Positions 17,009-26,406 of a stretch of DNA of 64,000 nt are shown here, one piece after another. Below the pieces are notes generated by a model. It ran no database searches. It saw only the letters and a list, made by a program, of their open reading frames with translations, and was not told the origin of the DNA. Numbering within the stretch: the first letter of the stretch is position 1; each line of letters opens with the position of its first letter. A program made the position numbers and the translations under genes. The DNA comes from Hyphomonas sp. (GTDB lineage Bacteria > Pseudomonadota > Alphaproteobacteria > Caulobacterales > Hyphomonadaceae): NCBI RefSeq assembly GCF_017792385.1, contig NZ_CP051230.1, positions 3,224,001 through 3,288,000 on the forward strand, given 5' to 3'.

Positions 17009-17661
17009 TGCGCCAGCTCATTGAGCGCATAGGCTTGCGCAACGATGGCCCATGCGGTTGCAAGCACATCGCCCTGTGGGCGTGAGGCGTCGACCAGATG
17101 ACACCGTTGCGGCTCAGACCGCGCAAGCGAAATGAATCCCTGACGGACGGCATGATGAAAGTCGGCCTGCCGGGCCTCGAACGCGTCTTCCGGACCACGC
17201 CTGGAGGCGCGTCGGCCAGCCGTTACATCCAGCGGTGCTTCGAGCACAAGCGTCAGGCCCGGAACCGTATCGCCAAGGACCGAGCCTTCCATCGATTTCA
17301 AAACAGATGGCGAGACACCGCCTTTCACGCTTTGATAAACGCGCGTGGAGTCGGCAAACCGGTCACAGATCACCCATTTGTCAGCAGCGAGTGCCGGTCG
17401 GATCAGCTTTTCAAGATGGTCGCTTCGCGCGGCATTCATCAGCAGGGCTTCGCTCATCGGAGACCAGGTCTCTCCGGCCGGAGGATGCAATGCCAGTTTG
17501 CGCACCGCCTCTGCCAGCGGTGTGCCACCGGGTTCCCGCGTGACTACGACATCAAAGCCGTGCCGGGTCAGCCGGTCGGCGAGCGCCGCCTGAAGGGTCG
17601 ACTTGCCCGTACCTTCGCCGCCCTCGAGCGTGATGAAGCGAAGCCGCCGAGCGTCACCCAT
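17005..17661 (-). CDS. tmk: Thymidylate kinase
   Basis: This 218-residue kinase phosphorylates dTMP to dTDP. Motifs are the P-loop LEGGEGTGKST, REPGGTPLAEAVR, the substrate loop DRFADSTRVYQ and the lid region EDAFEARQADFH. The ATG at 17661 is chosen because it starts eight residues before the fold; an in-frame TTG at 17673 is the alternative. It overlaps dacA by 8 bp and holB by 4 bp, so the three genes are likely co-translated. Confidence 0.95.
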   Translation of the reverse strand: MGDARRLRFITLEGGEGTGKSTLQAALADRLTRHGFDVVVTREPGGTPLAEAVRKLALHPPAGETWSPMSEALLMNAARSDHLEKLIRPALAADKWVICDRFADSTRVYQSVKGGVSPSVLKSMEGSVLGDTVPGLTLVLEAPLDVTAGRRASRRGPEDAFEARQADFHHAVRQGFISLARSEPQRCHLVDASRPQGDVLATAWAIVAQAYALNELAQ

Positions 17662-18805
17662 CGCTGCCGCCAATCAACTGGCTCAGCCCCTCTACGGCGC
17701 GGCCGAAAAAGCCGAGTTTCTTGACACTGGCTTCAGCAACGATGGGTGCCTCGACAGGAGGCTGGCCATCAATCGTGACGACAAGCTTGCCAAGTGTATC
17801 TCCGGCGCGGATGGGCGCTTGCAGGGCGTTGTCGAGGACAATCTCCGTACGGGCCTTTTCCAGTGCAGCCTTGTGTCCGGCAATCGTCATCTTGTCAGCA
17901 AGGGAGACCGGTACGGCGCGCTGTTCTCCGAGCCAGACCTGGACTTCCGGCAGTTCGACGCTTTCCGGCGTGACGACTTTGAGATCATAGCTCTGGAAAG
18001 CCATGCGCATCATTCGTTCGCCTTCGCGCGCGCGCGCCGCCATGCTGTCGAGGCCATTGATCACGATGGTGCGGCGCACGCCATCGCGCACGGCCGAGGC
18101 GGTCAGGCCATAGCCTGACACTTCAAGATGGCCGGTCTTCAGCCCGTCGACTCCCTCGATGGACAGGATCGGATTCCGGTTGGCTTGCGTGTATTCGCGC
18201 CATGTATAGGACGGCATGTCGTACCAGTCATAATATTGCGGATACTTGTCGATGGTCAGCTTGGCCATCTTGGCGAGGTCTTCGGCAGAGACGACATGAC
18301 CGACATCTTCCAGGCCGGTCGCGTTCTTGAAGTCCGCCGATGTCATGCCGAGTTCATGGGCGAGGGTGGTCATTCGCCGCGCGAAGGCTTCCTCGGATCC
18401 TGAAATGCCTTCGGCGAGTACGATACAAGCATCATTGCCGGACATGATGATCACGCCGTGCAGGAGTTCCTCCACGGTGGGCGTATCGCCCGGTGCCAGG
18501 CCCATCGTGGATGTGCCGGATGGAAACCCTCCGCGACGCCAGGCATCCTCGCTGACCGTGAACTGATCCGTCAGGGAAATCTCGCCGCGATCGATCAATT
18601 CGAAGACAAGAAAGGCGGTCATCATCTTTGTCATGGAGGCGGGGATCATCGGCTCGTCGCCATGTTTCGAAAACAGGATCGTGCCGGTTTCATGATCCAT
18701 GATGACCGCATGGCTCGCCGGCGTGTCCATGATCTGAGCTTGAGCCCCTCCCGCAACAAGAACGGCAGACAGGAGTGCCGCCAGGACGTGGGTTCTCTGC
18801 ATCAT
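17654..18805 (-). CDS. dacA: D-alanyl-D-alanine carboxypeptidase (penicillin-binding protein 5/6 type)
   Basis: This 383-residue exported protein trims the terminal D-Ala from peptidoglycan stem peptides. A Sec signal ends at about AGGAQA (residue 23). The three catalytic motifs are SMTK near residue 60, SGN in IIMSGNDACIVLAEG, and KTG in GLKTGHLE. A C-terminal beta domain follows, with VRAGDT-type residues (APIRAGDTLGKLVV). It sits in the conserved cluster rlpA-dacA-tmk-holB. Confidence 0.95.
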   Translation of the reverse strand: MMQRTHVLAALLSAVLVAGGAQAQIMDTPASHAVIMDHETGTILFSKHGDEPMIPASMTKMMTAFLVFELIDRGEISLTDQFTVSEDAWRRGGFPSGTSTMGLAPGDTPTVEELLHGVIIMSGNDACIVLAEGISGSEEAFARRMTTLAHELGMTSADFKNATGLEDVGHVVSAEDLAKMAKLTIDKYPQYYDWYDMPSYTWREYTQANRNPILSIEGVDGLKTGHLEVSGYGLTASAVRDGVRRTIVINGLDSMAARAREGERMMRMAFQSYDLKVVTPESVELPEVQVWLGEQRAVPVSLADKMTIAGHKAALEKARTEIVLDNALQAPIRAGDTLGKLVVTIDGQPPVEAPIVAEASVKKLGFFGRAVEGLSQLIGGSDG

Positions 18806-18846
18806 GTCAAATCTCCGGAGTGTTCATATCCAAGGGGCCGAACGCA

Positions 18847-18889
18847 AAACCGGCCCCTTTTCCGTCTATACAGGAAAAAGGGCCGGTTT
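18847..18889 (-). terminator. Strong hairpin terminator between rlpA and dacA
   Basis: Arms at 18847-18863 and 18873-18889 form a stem of about 16 bp containing the core CCGGCCC, with a 9-base loop. On the - strand the stem is followed by UUUU, so it should end transcripts leaving the rlpA gene, partly uncoupling it from dacA. Confidence 0.75.
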
Positions 18890-18926
18890 GTGGTCAGCGT
18901 CAATGGTGGCGGTGCGATGGCGCACC

Positions 18927-20180
18927 TCAATCCTTGGAGACAATACGTCCCTGAGGCAGTCCATACCGGCCAAGATCGGCCTGCGTGCGATCTGCAGCTT
19001 CCCGGCTGATGAACGGGCCAACGCGCACTCTGAAGAAATCTGTTCCGTTCACATGAGCCGGATCAATCTGGGTCGTAATGTGAGCCGGCATGGTGCGCAC
19101 GAGGGTTTCGGCATTGGCGATGTCGGAGAATGCGCCAACCTGGACAAAATAGGTCCCGGTTGAAACGGGCTGATACAAGGCTGGCGCGCCGCGATCGTGC
19201 GTGAACATCGCTGCAGGCTGAACCGACGGTGCGGCGGACAGGTCCTCGGCTGGATCTGCGTCCGCCGAACTGGTTGAAACCAGCGTCATTGACGCGGTGG
19301 CAGGCGCAACGGCCGGAGCAGGGCCCAGATAACGGATGCGCACATTGGCGCGCCCTGCCCCGGCCATGCCCAACTCGGTTGCGGCGCGCTCCGATAGCTG
19401 CAGCATGGCGCCATCCTCGAATGGCCCCCGATCATTCACGCGCACCACCACTTCCGTATTGGTGTCAATATTGACCACCTGCACCAGGCTCGGAAGCGGC
19501 AGGTTCGGGTGCGCCGCCATCAATTCGGATTGGCTGAACAGTTCGCCATTGGCGGTCGGCAGGCCGTGGAACTCGTCGCCATAGACAATTGCGGTGCCGG
19601 ACTGGTCGAAAACCGGCACAGGCTCCGGCATCACAACAGGAGATGCGGCCGTGGCAGGCTTGGGGGCAGGTTGGGTCATACCCCCCTGCTCCGGCTGTTT
19701 CTCCACAGCACCTGCCAGGGCAGGAAGCGACTCGGAATCGACGGGTGCCTGGGCGCGTTCCGCGGCCACACGGCGGGCTGCAGCGCGCGGATCAAAGGCC
19801 TTTGGCGCTGTGGGATGCACGGCGACCGGTTCCGGCTGGACGGCAATTGGCGTATCAATACTGGCATAGGCCCGCTTGGCGGGTGCGGTTTGCGGGTGCG
19901 ACGGCTGGACCGCCTGGCCGGCCGATTGTGCTGGCGCCCCCGGATAAGTGAATGCGATACGGGCTTTCGCCTTGCCGGGCGCAGCTGAGGTTGCTGTCGG
20001 CGTGATGAATACGGTCTGGCGTTCCGGGGAAATCCGCGCGCTGTCGCCAGCGGTCTTGAAGACGATCGGTGCCGGTGTGCGGGAATCTGCCTGTGCGGGA
20101 AGGACGATGGCCGCCGATATCAGGGCAGTTGCAAGAACAGCCTGGAGACGGGGTGTTGCCGGAAGGATAGTCACGCGCAT
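18927..20180 (-). CDS. rlpA: RlpA-like septal lytic transglycosylase with SPOR domain
   Basis: This 417-residue protein has a signal peptide (residues 1-31, ending AQA) and a long Ala/Pro-rich linker. A double-psi beta-barrel domain follows, with GTAIVYGDEFHGLPTANGE and VRVNDRGPF, and a C-terminal SPOR domain containing YFVQVGAFSDIANAE. RlpA proteins bind denuded glycan strands at the septum and some cleave them. The ATG at 20180 is preferred to upstream in-frame starts because it opens a proper signal sequence and follows a GAGG ribosome site. The linker before the barrel is unusually long, at over 150 residues. Confidence 0.85.
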   Translation of the reverse strand: MRVTILPATPRLQAVLATALISAAIVLPAQADSRTPAPIVFKTAGDSARISPERQTVFITPTATSAAPGKAKARIAFTYPGAPAQSAGQAVQPSHPQTAPAKRAYASIDTPIAVQPEPVAVHPTAPKAFDPRAAARRVAAERAQAPVDSESLPALAGAVEKQPEQGGMTQPAPKPATAASPVVMPEPVPVFDQSGTAIVYGDEFHGLPTANGELFSQSELMAAHPNLPLPSLVQVVNIDTNTEVVVRVNDRGPFEDGAMLQLSERAATELGMAGAGRANVRIRYLGPAPAVAPATASMTLVSTSSADADPAEDLSAAPSVQPAAMFTHDRGAPALYQPVSTGTYFVQVGAFSDIANAETLVRTMPAHITTQIDPAHVNGTDFFRVRVGPFISREAADRTQADLGRYGLPQGRIVSKD

Positions 20181-20402
20181 TCGCGATTGGACCTCATTCT
20201 GAGTTGCGTTGGCGCTTTGCGCCTGAACGTCCGGCTTTTCTGCCGTACCTTGCCTGTTTACCACGCCAAGGTGGACACAGGATGAACTCATCCTGTTGAA
20301 ACAGACGAGCACATTATCCTTTCATTTACACTTTGCCCAGCTGCGGCTGACGCAGATCGGGGCTTGCCAAGTCCTGCCTCGTGAGGGAAACAGCGGGACT
20401 TC

Positions 20403-20492
<90 letters not shown>

Positions 20493-20683
20493 CTGCCATT
20501 GGAGCACGCCCCTTCTAACGGACGCGATCGCGATCACGGAACCGAGGTCCACTCGGCGATTCAGACGTGTGAGACCATGCATCACGGCCCGGCGCCGCCC
20601 TCGGGGGGCTGACGCTTGGTAAGGCTGGCCATGCCCAGGACCATCCTGCACAACAGGATAAAACCGGACATTCAGGAGGACAC

Positions 20684-21883
20684 ATGCTCGAAGGTATCAA
20701 AGTGGTCGAATATGCGACCTACATGGCCGCCCCCGGTGCGGGGTCCATCCTCAGTGACTGGGGGGCCGATGTAGTAAAAATCGAGCCTCCGGGCGGCGAT
20801 CCGATCCGCCTGTTCTTCAAGACCATCGGCACTGATATCACAGACAATCCGGTGTTTGATTTCGACAATCGCGGCAAGAAATCCATCGTGATCGACACAT
20901 CCCGGCCGGAAGGACAGGACCTCGTCCGCAAAATGGTCGAGGAAGCAGATGTGTTTCTGACCAATGTGAGACCGGGCGGCCTGGAACGATCTGGCCTCGA
21001 CTATGAGAGCCTGAAGGCGATCAATCCCAAACTCGTCTATTGTTCCCTGACGGGCTATGGCTTGCAGGGCCCGGACGCGAACCGCCCCGGCTTCGATATT
21101 GCGAGCTTCTGGAGCCGGACAGGCGTGGCAAGGCTGACCGTCCCAAAAGGCGAGGATCTGTTCGCGCTTCGCACCGCTTTTGGTGATCATACGACCTCCA
21201 TGTCTGCGGCCGCCGGAATCTGTGCTGCACTGGTAGAAGCCGGCCGGACCGGGCAGGGCCGTCTGGTGGAGGCTTCGTTGTTCCGGACCGGCCTGTACGC
21301 GCTCGGCTCGGACTTCGCGATTCAGCTCTTCTTTGACCGGGTGGCATCGACCAAGTCCCGTCATGAGCAAAACGTGCCGATCACGAACTTCTTCGAGACG
21401 AAGGATGGCAGCTGGATTTGCCTGGTGTCACGACAGGGCGAAGTCGACTGGGGCCCCATATGCCGGGCCATCGGCCGTGAAGACCTGATCGAGGATGACC
21501 GGTTCAACTCGGCGAAGGCGCGCCGGAAGCACAAGGAAGAGGTGGTCACGATCCTCGATGAAGGCTTTGCCAACTTCACCAAGGAAGAGATGTCTGCGCG
21601 CCTCGACGCGGAATCGCTCGCCTGGGCTCCGGTTCAGACGCTGGCGGAAGTCGCCCGGGACCCTCAGGCATTGGCGGCCGGTGCGATCGTTCAGACTCCC
21701 AGCGCGAAAGGCGACGGATCAACCTATGCCTCGCCCGCTTCACCTGTCCGCTTCCCGGGCGCGGATGACGGCCCCAAAGGCCCCTCACCGACGCTCGGTC
21801 AGCACACTCGCGATGTCCTCGACAGCCTCAACCTGTCAGCTGAGGCCGTCGAGCAGCTTTTCGCCGAGAACGTCGTCGCCTAG
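20684..21883 (+). CDS. Family III CoA-transferase (CaiB/BaiF type)
   Basis: This 399-residue protein has the family III fold: an N-terminal GIKVVEYATYMAAPGAGSILSDWGADV-like region (start LEGIKVVEYATY), then SLTGYGLQGPDANRPGFD with the Asp that carries the acyl intermediate in true CoA-transferases. GQGRLVEASLFRTG lies near residue 190. The length matches formyl-CoA-type transferases rather than the racemase at the window's left end. The stop overlaps by 4 bp the stop of a convergent enoyl-CoA hydratase gene. The substrate is unknown. Confidence 0.85.
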   Translation: MLEGIKVVEYATYMAAPGAGSILSDWGADVVKIEPPGGDPIRLFFKTIGTDITDNPVFDFDNRGKKSIVIDTSRPEGQDLVRKMVEEADVFLTNVRPGGLERSGLDYESLKAINPKLVYCSLTGYGLQGPDANRPGFDIASFWSRTGVARLTVPKGEDLFALRTAFGDHTTSMSAAAGICAALVEAGRTGQGRLVEASLFRTGLYALGSDFAIQLFFDRVASTKSRHEQNVPITNFFETKDGSWICLVSRQGEVDWGPICRAIGREDLIEDDRFNSAKARRKHKEEVVTILDEGFANFTKEEMSARLDAESLAWAPVQTLAEVARDPQALAAGAIVQTPSAKGDGSTYASPASPVRFPGADDGPKGPSPTLGQHTRDVLDSLNLSAEAVEQLFAENVVA

Positions 21884-22677
21884 CGCCCTTTGAAGTCGGG
21901 GGCGCGCTTTTCGAGAATCGCGTCCACGCCTTCCATATGGTCCTCGGTCTTGTGCATCAGGGCCTGGGACGCGGCGGACATTTCCATGATCGTCTCGTAG
22001 GACGCATGGGTCCCGTGCCGCATCAGTGTCTTGGCAAGCCGCAAGGCCTGAGGCGGCTGGGCGGCGATCTGTTCGGCCAGCGCCATGGCCTCGTCCATGA
22101 GGTTTTCGCCCGGAACGACTTTCGAGACGAGGCCCCATTCGGCTGCAGTCTGCGCGTCGATAACCTTGCCGGTGAAGAGAAGTTCGGCCGCACGCGAAGA
22201 GCCAATCAGGCGCGGGAGCAGCCAAGCTCCCCCATCGCCGGGAATGAGGCCCAGTTTGAGAAAGGTGACCCCCATTTTCGCCTTGTCCGCCGCAATCCGG
22301 ATGTCGGCCATACAGGCGACATCGCAGCCCAGTCCGATGGCCGGCCCGTTGACGGCCGCAATCATCGGAACTTCCAGATTGTAGAGCGATTTCACGATCA
22401 TGTGGATGTTGCGCCGATAGCCCTCCCGGATGTCATGCGGCGCGCCGCCAAAGGCACCGGTGCCTTCCTTCATCGCCTTGACATCGCCGCCGGCAGAAAA
22501 GGCCCGCCCCGCCCCGGTGAGCACGACGCAGCGAATGGCAGGGTTCGCCACGATCTCGTTGCAGGCCGCCGCGATTGCCGCGCCATCGCCTTCCGCGCCG
22601 AGCGCATTGAGGCTGTCGGGGCGATTCAAGGTGAGAACGGCGATGTTTCCGTGAATTTCTGTCTTGGCAATGGACAT
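21880..22677 (-). CDS. Enoyl-CoA hydratase/isomerase (crotonase family)
   Basis: This 265-residue crotonase-fold protein has the oxyanion-hole segments GRAFSAGGDVKAM near residue 65 and NGPAIGLGCDVACMADIRIA near residue 110. LKLGLIPGDGGAWLLPRLIG follows. It probably hydrates or isomerises an enoyl-CoA in fatty-acid breakdown. The ATG at 22677 follows an AGGAG ribosome site; an earlier in-frame start at 22731 would add a non-conserved leader. Its 3' end overlaps the CoA-transferase gene by 4 bp tail to tail. Confidence 0.88.
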   Translation of the reverse strand: MSIAKTEIHGNIAVLTLNRPDSLNALGAEGDGAAIAAACNEIVANPAIRCVVLTGAGRAFSAGGDVKAMKEGTGAFGGAPHDIREGYRRNIHMIVKSLYNLEVPMIAAVNGPAIGLGCDVACMADIRIAADKAKMGVTFLKLGLIPGDGGAWLLPRLIGSSRAAELLFTGKVIDAQTAAEWGLVSKVVPGENLMDEAMALAEQIAAQPPQALRLAKTLMRHGTHASYETIMEMSAASQALMHKTEDHMEGVDAILEKRAPDFKGR

Positions 22678-22771
22678 GTCGGCGGCTCCTCTTTTCTGCA
22701 CTTGCTGGCAGGTGAGAGACCGATTGTCCACTCCGGATCCCCCTGCCCGTGCGGCAAGCCCGGGCGGGAGT

Positions 22772-24286
22772 TCAAACCACCAGAGGCGCCAGGAAAAAGC
22801 CGATGAGCGTGATGATACCGATACCCAGCAGGTTTAGCTGGAACCCCTTGCGCGTCATATCGCGGATCGGAACCGAATTGGTCGCATAGACAATCGCATT
22901 GGGCGCTGTGGCGACGGGCAACATGAAGGCACAGCTTGCGGCGATCGCTGCGGGCGCCAGAAAACTGGCCGCGTGCGCGCCAATCCCGGCCGCCATTGCG
23001 CCCAGTATGGGGGCGAGCGTGGTCATCGTTGCAACATTGCTGGTCAGCTCCGTCAGGAAGATCACCATGGCCACAACCGCCGCAACGAACAGGAGTGTTG
23101 GCAGAACGCCCAACGCTTCCAAATTGCCACCCAGCCAGACTGACAGTCCCGTGCTTTTCACAGCATTGCCAAGTGCGATACCGCCACCGAACAGGATCAG
23201 CACGCCCCATGGAATCCTGGCCGCCTCCTCCCATTCCAGCAAGGGACGCTTTTCAGACGGTCCGGCAGGGACGATGAACGCCGCCACGGCGCCCAGTATC
23301 GCAATCATCATGTCCACCTGCGAACCGCTGAAGCCTGCCAGCGTGCTCCAGCCTCCTGCGTCCAGTGTTCGAACCAGCCAGAGCCGCGAAATCCACAGGA
23401 ATGCGATGATCACGAACAAAGAGGCGATGCGCTTTTCGGGCGTGGACAAAGCTCCCAGGCTGGAAAGATCTTTCCTGATACTCTGCAGCACATCGGCATC
23501 ACGACCGGACGGCAGGGTACGGGTCGTAATCCACCAGGCACACGGAATCAGGAGACAGGTCGCCGGCACACCGATTGCCATCCATTGCGGAAAGCTGATG
23601 CTCTCACCGGTCTCGCGTTGCAACCAGTCCATGGCGATGAGGTTTGTAGGCGTCCCGATGGGAGTCGCAACTCCCCCTATCGAGGCAGCATAACATATGC
23701 TGAGCAACAGGGCGGACACGAACCGCCCATCCGACTCCTTCAGCGCCGCCGCGGCTGACAGGGCAATCGGAACAATCATCAATGTGGTCGCTGTATTGGA
23801 TATCCACATGGACAGGAGCGCCGTCGCAACCATGAAGCCGAGCACCAGGGCTTTTCTGGACGTGCCTGCCCGCACCACAATGTTCAGGGCGATCCGCTGG
23901 TGAAGGTTCCACCGCTCGATGCCGACCGCAATCACGAACCCTCCAAACAGCAGCCAGACAATATGGTGGCCATAGCTGGCGCCAACCGACATTGGCGTTC
24001 CCGCCCCGATCAGCGGCAGGACCACGAGTGGCAGCAGCGACGTGACGGGAATGGGAACAGCCTCCGTGGCCCACCAGATCGCCATCCACACCATGAGGGC
24101 GCCCGTCGCAAGCGCCGCAAAACTCAAACTTTCGGGCCGGTCAACCGAAACGATGAGAAGTATCGCCAGTACCGGACCCGTCAGTAGGCCAATGTTCTGA
24201 ACACTCGGGGCAAACCGCTTGCGGCCGGCCGCGACACGACTGGCCACCTGCCCGTTTCTTCCGGTCGTCCCAGACTGCATCTCCAT
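22772..24286 (-). CDS. SLC13/DASS-family anion:sodium symporter
   Basis: This 504-residue membrane protein has about twelve hydrophobic segments. Family features seen are WWATEAVPIPVTSLLPLV near residue 95, WISNTATTLMIVPIALSAA near residue 165 (SNT motif), SIGGVATPIGTPTNLI near residue 215, and LTELTSNVATMTTLAPIL near residue 400 (second SNT-type motif). Relatives move di- and tricarboxylates, sulfate or phosphate with Na+. The ATG at 24286 begins a cytosolic leader of about 30 residues. It is divergent from the AraC-type regulator gene across a 416-bp gap. Confidence 0.88.
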   Translation of the reverse strand: MEMQSGTTGRNGQVASRVAAGRKRFAPSVQNIGLLTGPVLAILLIVSVDRPESLSFAALATGALMVWMAIWWATEAVPIPVTSLLPLVVLPLIGAGTPMSVGASYGHHIVWLLFGGFVIAVGIERWNLHQRIALNIVVRAGTSRKALVLGFMVATALLSMWISNTATTLMIVPIALSAAAALKESDGRFVSALLLSICYAASIGGVATPIGTPTNLIAMDWLQRETGESISFPQWMAIGVPATCLLIPCAWWITTRTLPSGRDADVLQSIRKDLSSLGALSTPEKRIASLFVIIAFLWISRLWLVRTLDAGGWSTLAGFSGSQVDMMIAILGAVAAFIVPAGPSEKRPLLEWEEAARIPWGVLILFGGGIALGNAVKSTGLSVWLGGNLEALGVLPTLLFVAAVVAMVIFLTELTSNVATMTTLAPILGAMAAGIGAHAASFLAPAAIAASCAFMLPVATAPNAIVYATNSVPIRDMTRKGFQLNLLGIGIITLIGFFLAPLVV

Positions 24287-24702
24287 GGCCCCTCGTGCTG
24301 TAAACTCGACAGGCGCAACAGTACCGCGCGGAATGCGCACAAAGGGTAAAACCGGTTCTGAGACTGTCAGAACAAGGATTTGTGCCAGGAGGCAAAAGCA
24401 CGAACTCAAAGACTTGTGCCAATCCCTACAGCATCAGAGACACGAGGATATTGTCCGCGTCCCGAAGGTTGATTTTCCCTCTCAATTCCATGCGACGCCG
24501 GGACAATCAAATCCGGTAAATCGTTCTTGATGCCGACTGGAGAAGGCGAATATCGCTGAATGCAAGGGCGCATTTGTCCCCCAAAAGGGGGACTTGGCTT
24601 TCATGGCGGAACTTTTTTCGGGGAAATTCTGAAAAGTCTTCCGGCTTGCGCGTCCAGCTTTGTGAACGGTCGCAACGCGACGCTGATAAACAGGGGCCGG
24701 CA
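24287..24702. other. Divergent regulatory gap between the SLC13 carrier and the AraC-type regulator
   Basis: This 416-bp stretch holds no supported gene. It contains the perfect palindrome at 24576-24593 and a shorter inverted repeat, GTCGC-AAC-GCGAC, at 24669-24681, 22 bp before the regulator start. Both promoters should lie here. Confidence 0.6.
24576..24593. promoter_or_regulatory. Perfect palindrome, candidate operator
   Basis: GTCCCCC (24576-24582) and GGGGGAC (24587-24593) are separated by AAAA. The 7-bp arms match perfectly and lie in the divergent promoter gap about 110 bp before the AraC-type gene. It could be bound by that regulator or another factor. There is no T-tract, so it is not an obvious terminator. 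Confidence 0.4.
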
Positions 24703-25734
24703 ATGCCAAAGTCAGATGATGAGATTCTGATCCAATCCATGAGCATGGAGATTTCGACACGTCTCGACAAGAATGCGAGAGACGCATGGATCGATGCCAT
24801 GGACCCGATATACGATATCGCCTTCCCGACCGCAGCGCCGGAAGAGTATGAGGCTTCTGTCAATGCTTGGCTGCTGGACAATCTGATCTTTACCAAGGTG
24901 GCCTTCGGCGAACAGAAATTCATTCGCGAACATCGCCATCTTCACCAGGACGATCTGGAATACCTGTCCTTGCAGATCTACACAAAAGGGCGCGGGCACG
25001 GTGTTCTCGGCGATATTCCGGTTACGATGAGCCCCGGATCCATTCACATTCTCGACTTCCGCCGCAATTGGCAGGCGATCTGCGAAGAGTCCGCAGTCGA
25101 TGGCATCATCATTCCCTACAGCGCGATCGGCTACGACCCGTCAGTGCATCCGGCCCATATGGAATTCGATATCACCAGTCCTGTCGGAAGGGTTCTCTAC
25201 AGCGCCATCCACGCCATGACGCTCCAGCTTCCGCACCTCAAAGAAGAGGCCGCGCCAGCAATTGCGGCCGGTTTCGGCGGGCTGTTGAGAGGATTGCTGA
25301 TTTCGTCTGCCGAGCAACCAAACATCGTGGATGAAGCCCGCGCGATGGCAATGCGCGACTTTATTGACGACAACCTTTCCCGCATGACGCTGTCTGCCAA
25401 ACATCTCTGCCAGGCCTTCGACGTGTCACGCGCCACCGTCTACCGAGCCTTCGAAGAGTCCGGTGGTCTGCAGCGATACATCATCCAGCGCCGGCTGGAA
25501 CGCGCTTTTTCGGACCTGGCCATGTCGCCGCCGACGCGCGGCCGGGTTGTGCGGGCTGCCGAGGATTGGGGGTTCACGTCCGTTAGTCACTTCAGCCGCC
25601 TGTTCCGGGCGCGGTTCGACATGTCGCCAAGCGAACTGGCCAGCGCGACCTATGAGAAGACCCCCTTCCACCGCCGCATGGACCCACAGGTGCGCAGCAG
25701 CGTGAACTTCAAACCCTGGCTTCGAAGACTGTAG
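24703..25734 (+). CDS. AraC-family transcriptional regulator
   Basis: This 343-residue protein has an N-terminal ligand-sensing half (about 1-210; LSLQIYTKGRGHGVL and MSPGSIHILDF resemble AraC-binding-like domains). The C-terminal half (about 230-330) carries two helix-turn-helix units: LSAKHLCQAFDVSRATVYRAFEE and then EDWGFTSVSHFSRLFRARFDMSPSE, the AraC signature. The ATG at 24703 follows AGGGGCCGG. The gene points toward the exported-protein array that begins 186 bp downstream, and is divergent from the SLC13 carrier; it could control either. Confidence 0.88.
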   Translation: MPKSDDEILIQSMSMEISTRLDKNARDAWIDAMDPIYDIAFPTAAPEEYEASVNAWLLDNLIFTKVAFGEQKFIREHRHLHQDDLEYLSLQIYTKGRGHGVLGDIPVTMSPGSIHILDFRRNWQAICEESAVDGIIIPYSAIGYDPSVHPAHMEFDITSPVGRVLYSAIHAMTLQLPHLKEEAAPAIAAGFGGLLRGLLISSAEQPNIVDEARAMAMRDFIDDNLSRMTLSAKHLCQAFDVSRATVYRAFEESGGLQRYIIQRRLERAFSDLAMSPPTRGRVVRAAEDWGFTSVSHFSRLFRARFDMSPSELASATYEKTPFHRRMDPQVRSSVNFKPWLRRL

Positions 25735-25920
25735 GGCCGGAGCACCTTACTTGTCACAAGACGTCGCTCTTCCGGGGGATGCCGCTACAAAGCAGGCCCG
25801 GGCTGATGCAGCGTAAATGAGACGCTGGTGACATAGACGGCCCCTATCCTAAGCTGGCGATTAATCTTCTGCTCCTATTGATCGTCAGGTACCGGAAAGC
25901 AAAGTCCGCACGAGGCAGAC
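25735..25920 (+). promoter_or_regulatory. Probable leader region of the group A array
   Basis: This 186-bp gap separates the regulator gene from the first group A gene. It contains the odd-length palindrome CTTGTCACAAG (25750-25760) and an AT-richer stretch near 25850-25885 where a promoter would fit. No clear -35/-10 pair is seen. Confidence 0.3.
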
Positions 25921-26364
25921 ATGATGCCGACAATGATAAAATTTCCTCGCATGGCGCTTTCGCTGCTGATCTGTACATGGTTCTCGGCGCTATCAGCCCA
26001 CGCATGCTTCACAGTCCGGCTGAATAACGAATCTTCGCAATCAGTACACGTGATATGGGCGGCACTTGGCTGCGGCAAAATCTATACGTCGAAGAACCTC
26101 GTTGCACCTGAAGGCTGCAGGGTGAGAACCGTTCATGCCGGACAAACTTCGTCCTACAGTTACCCTTGGGGAACAACCGCGCCGACCCTCTGGCTGGATT
26201 ATACCTTTCACACCAGATACGGCAGCACCGGCGGATTTCTCCGATTCATCTATGACACGCATCACTTCGTTCAGGCTCATGACGAAATCTTCGGCATGAC
26301 TCCCGGTTGCAAGCGCCACTTTTCCGTCACCGTCACAGATGCCGATCTCGGTTATGACACATAG
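25921..26364 (+). CDS. Exported four-cysteine protein, group A member 1
   Basis: No known family is recognised. The 147-residue product has a Sec signal ending AHA, and the next residue is Cys (about residue 29). The mature part opens CFTVRLNN, matching the locus signature C-x2-[VIA]-x-[IVFL]-x-N. Later come ALGC, EGC, SYPWGTTAP, and the end motif CKRHFSV. The four Cys positions are shared with six paralogues downstream, suggesting two disulfides in a periplasmic or secreted beta-rich protein. It heads a six-gene + strand array. ATG at 25921 or 25924. Confidence 0.8.
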   Translation: MMPTMIKFPRMALSLLICTWFSALSAHACFTVRLNNESSQSVHVIWAALGCGKIYTSKNLVAPEGCRVRTVHAGQTSSYSYPWGTTAPTLWLDYTFHTRYGSTGGFLRFIYDTHHFVQAHDEIFGMTPGCKRHFSVTVTDADLGYDT

Positions 26365-26406
26365 GCATGCACCCGCGGGATGCCTGCAAGAGACGAGGCC
26401 ATTATC

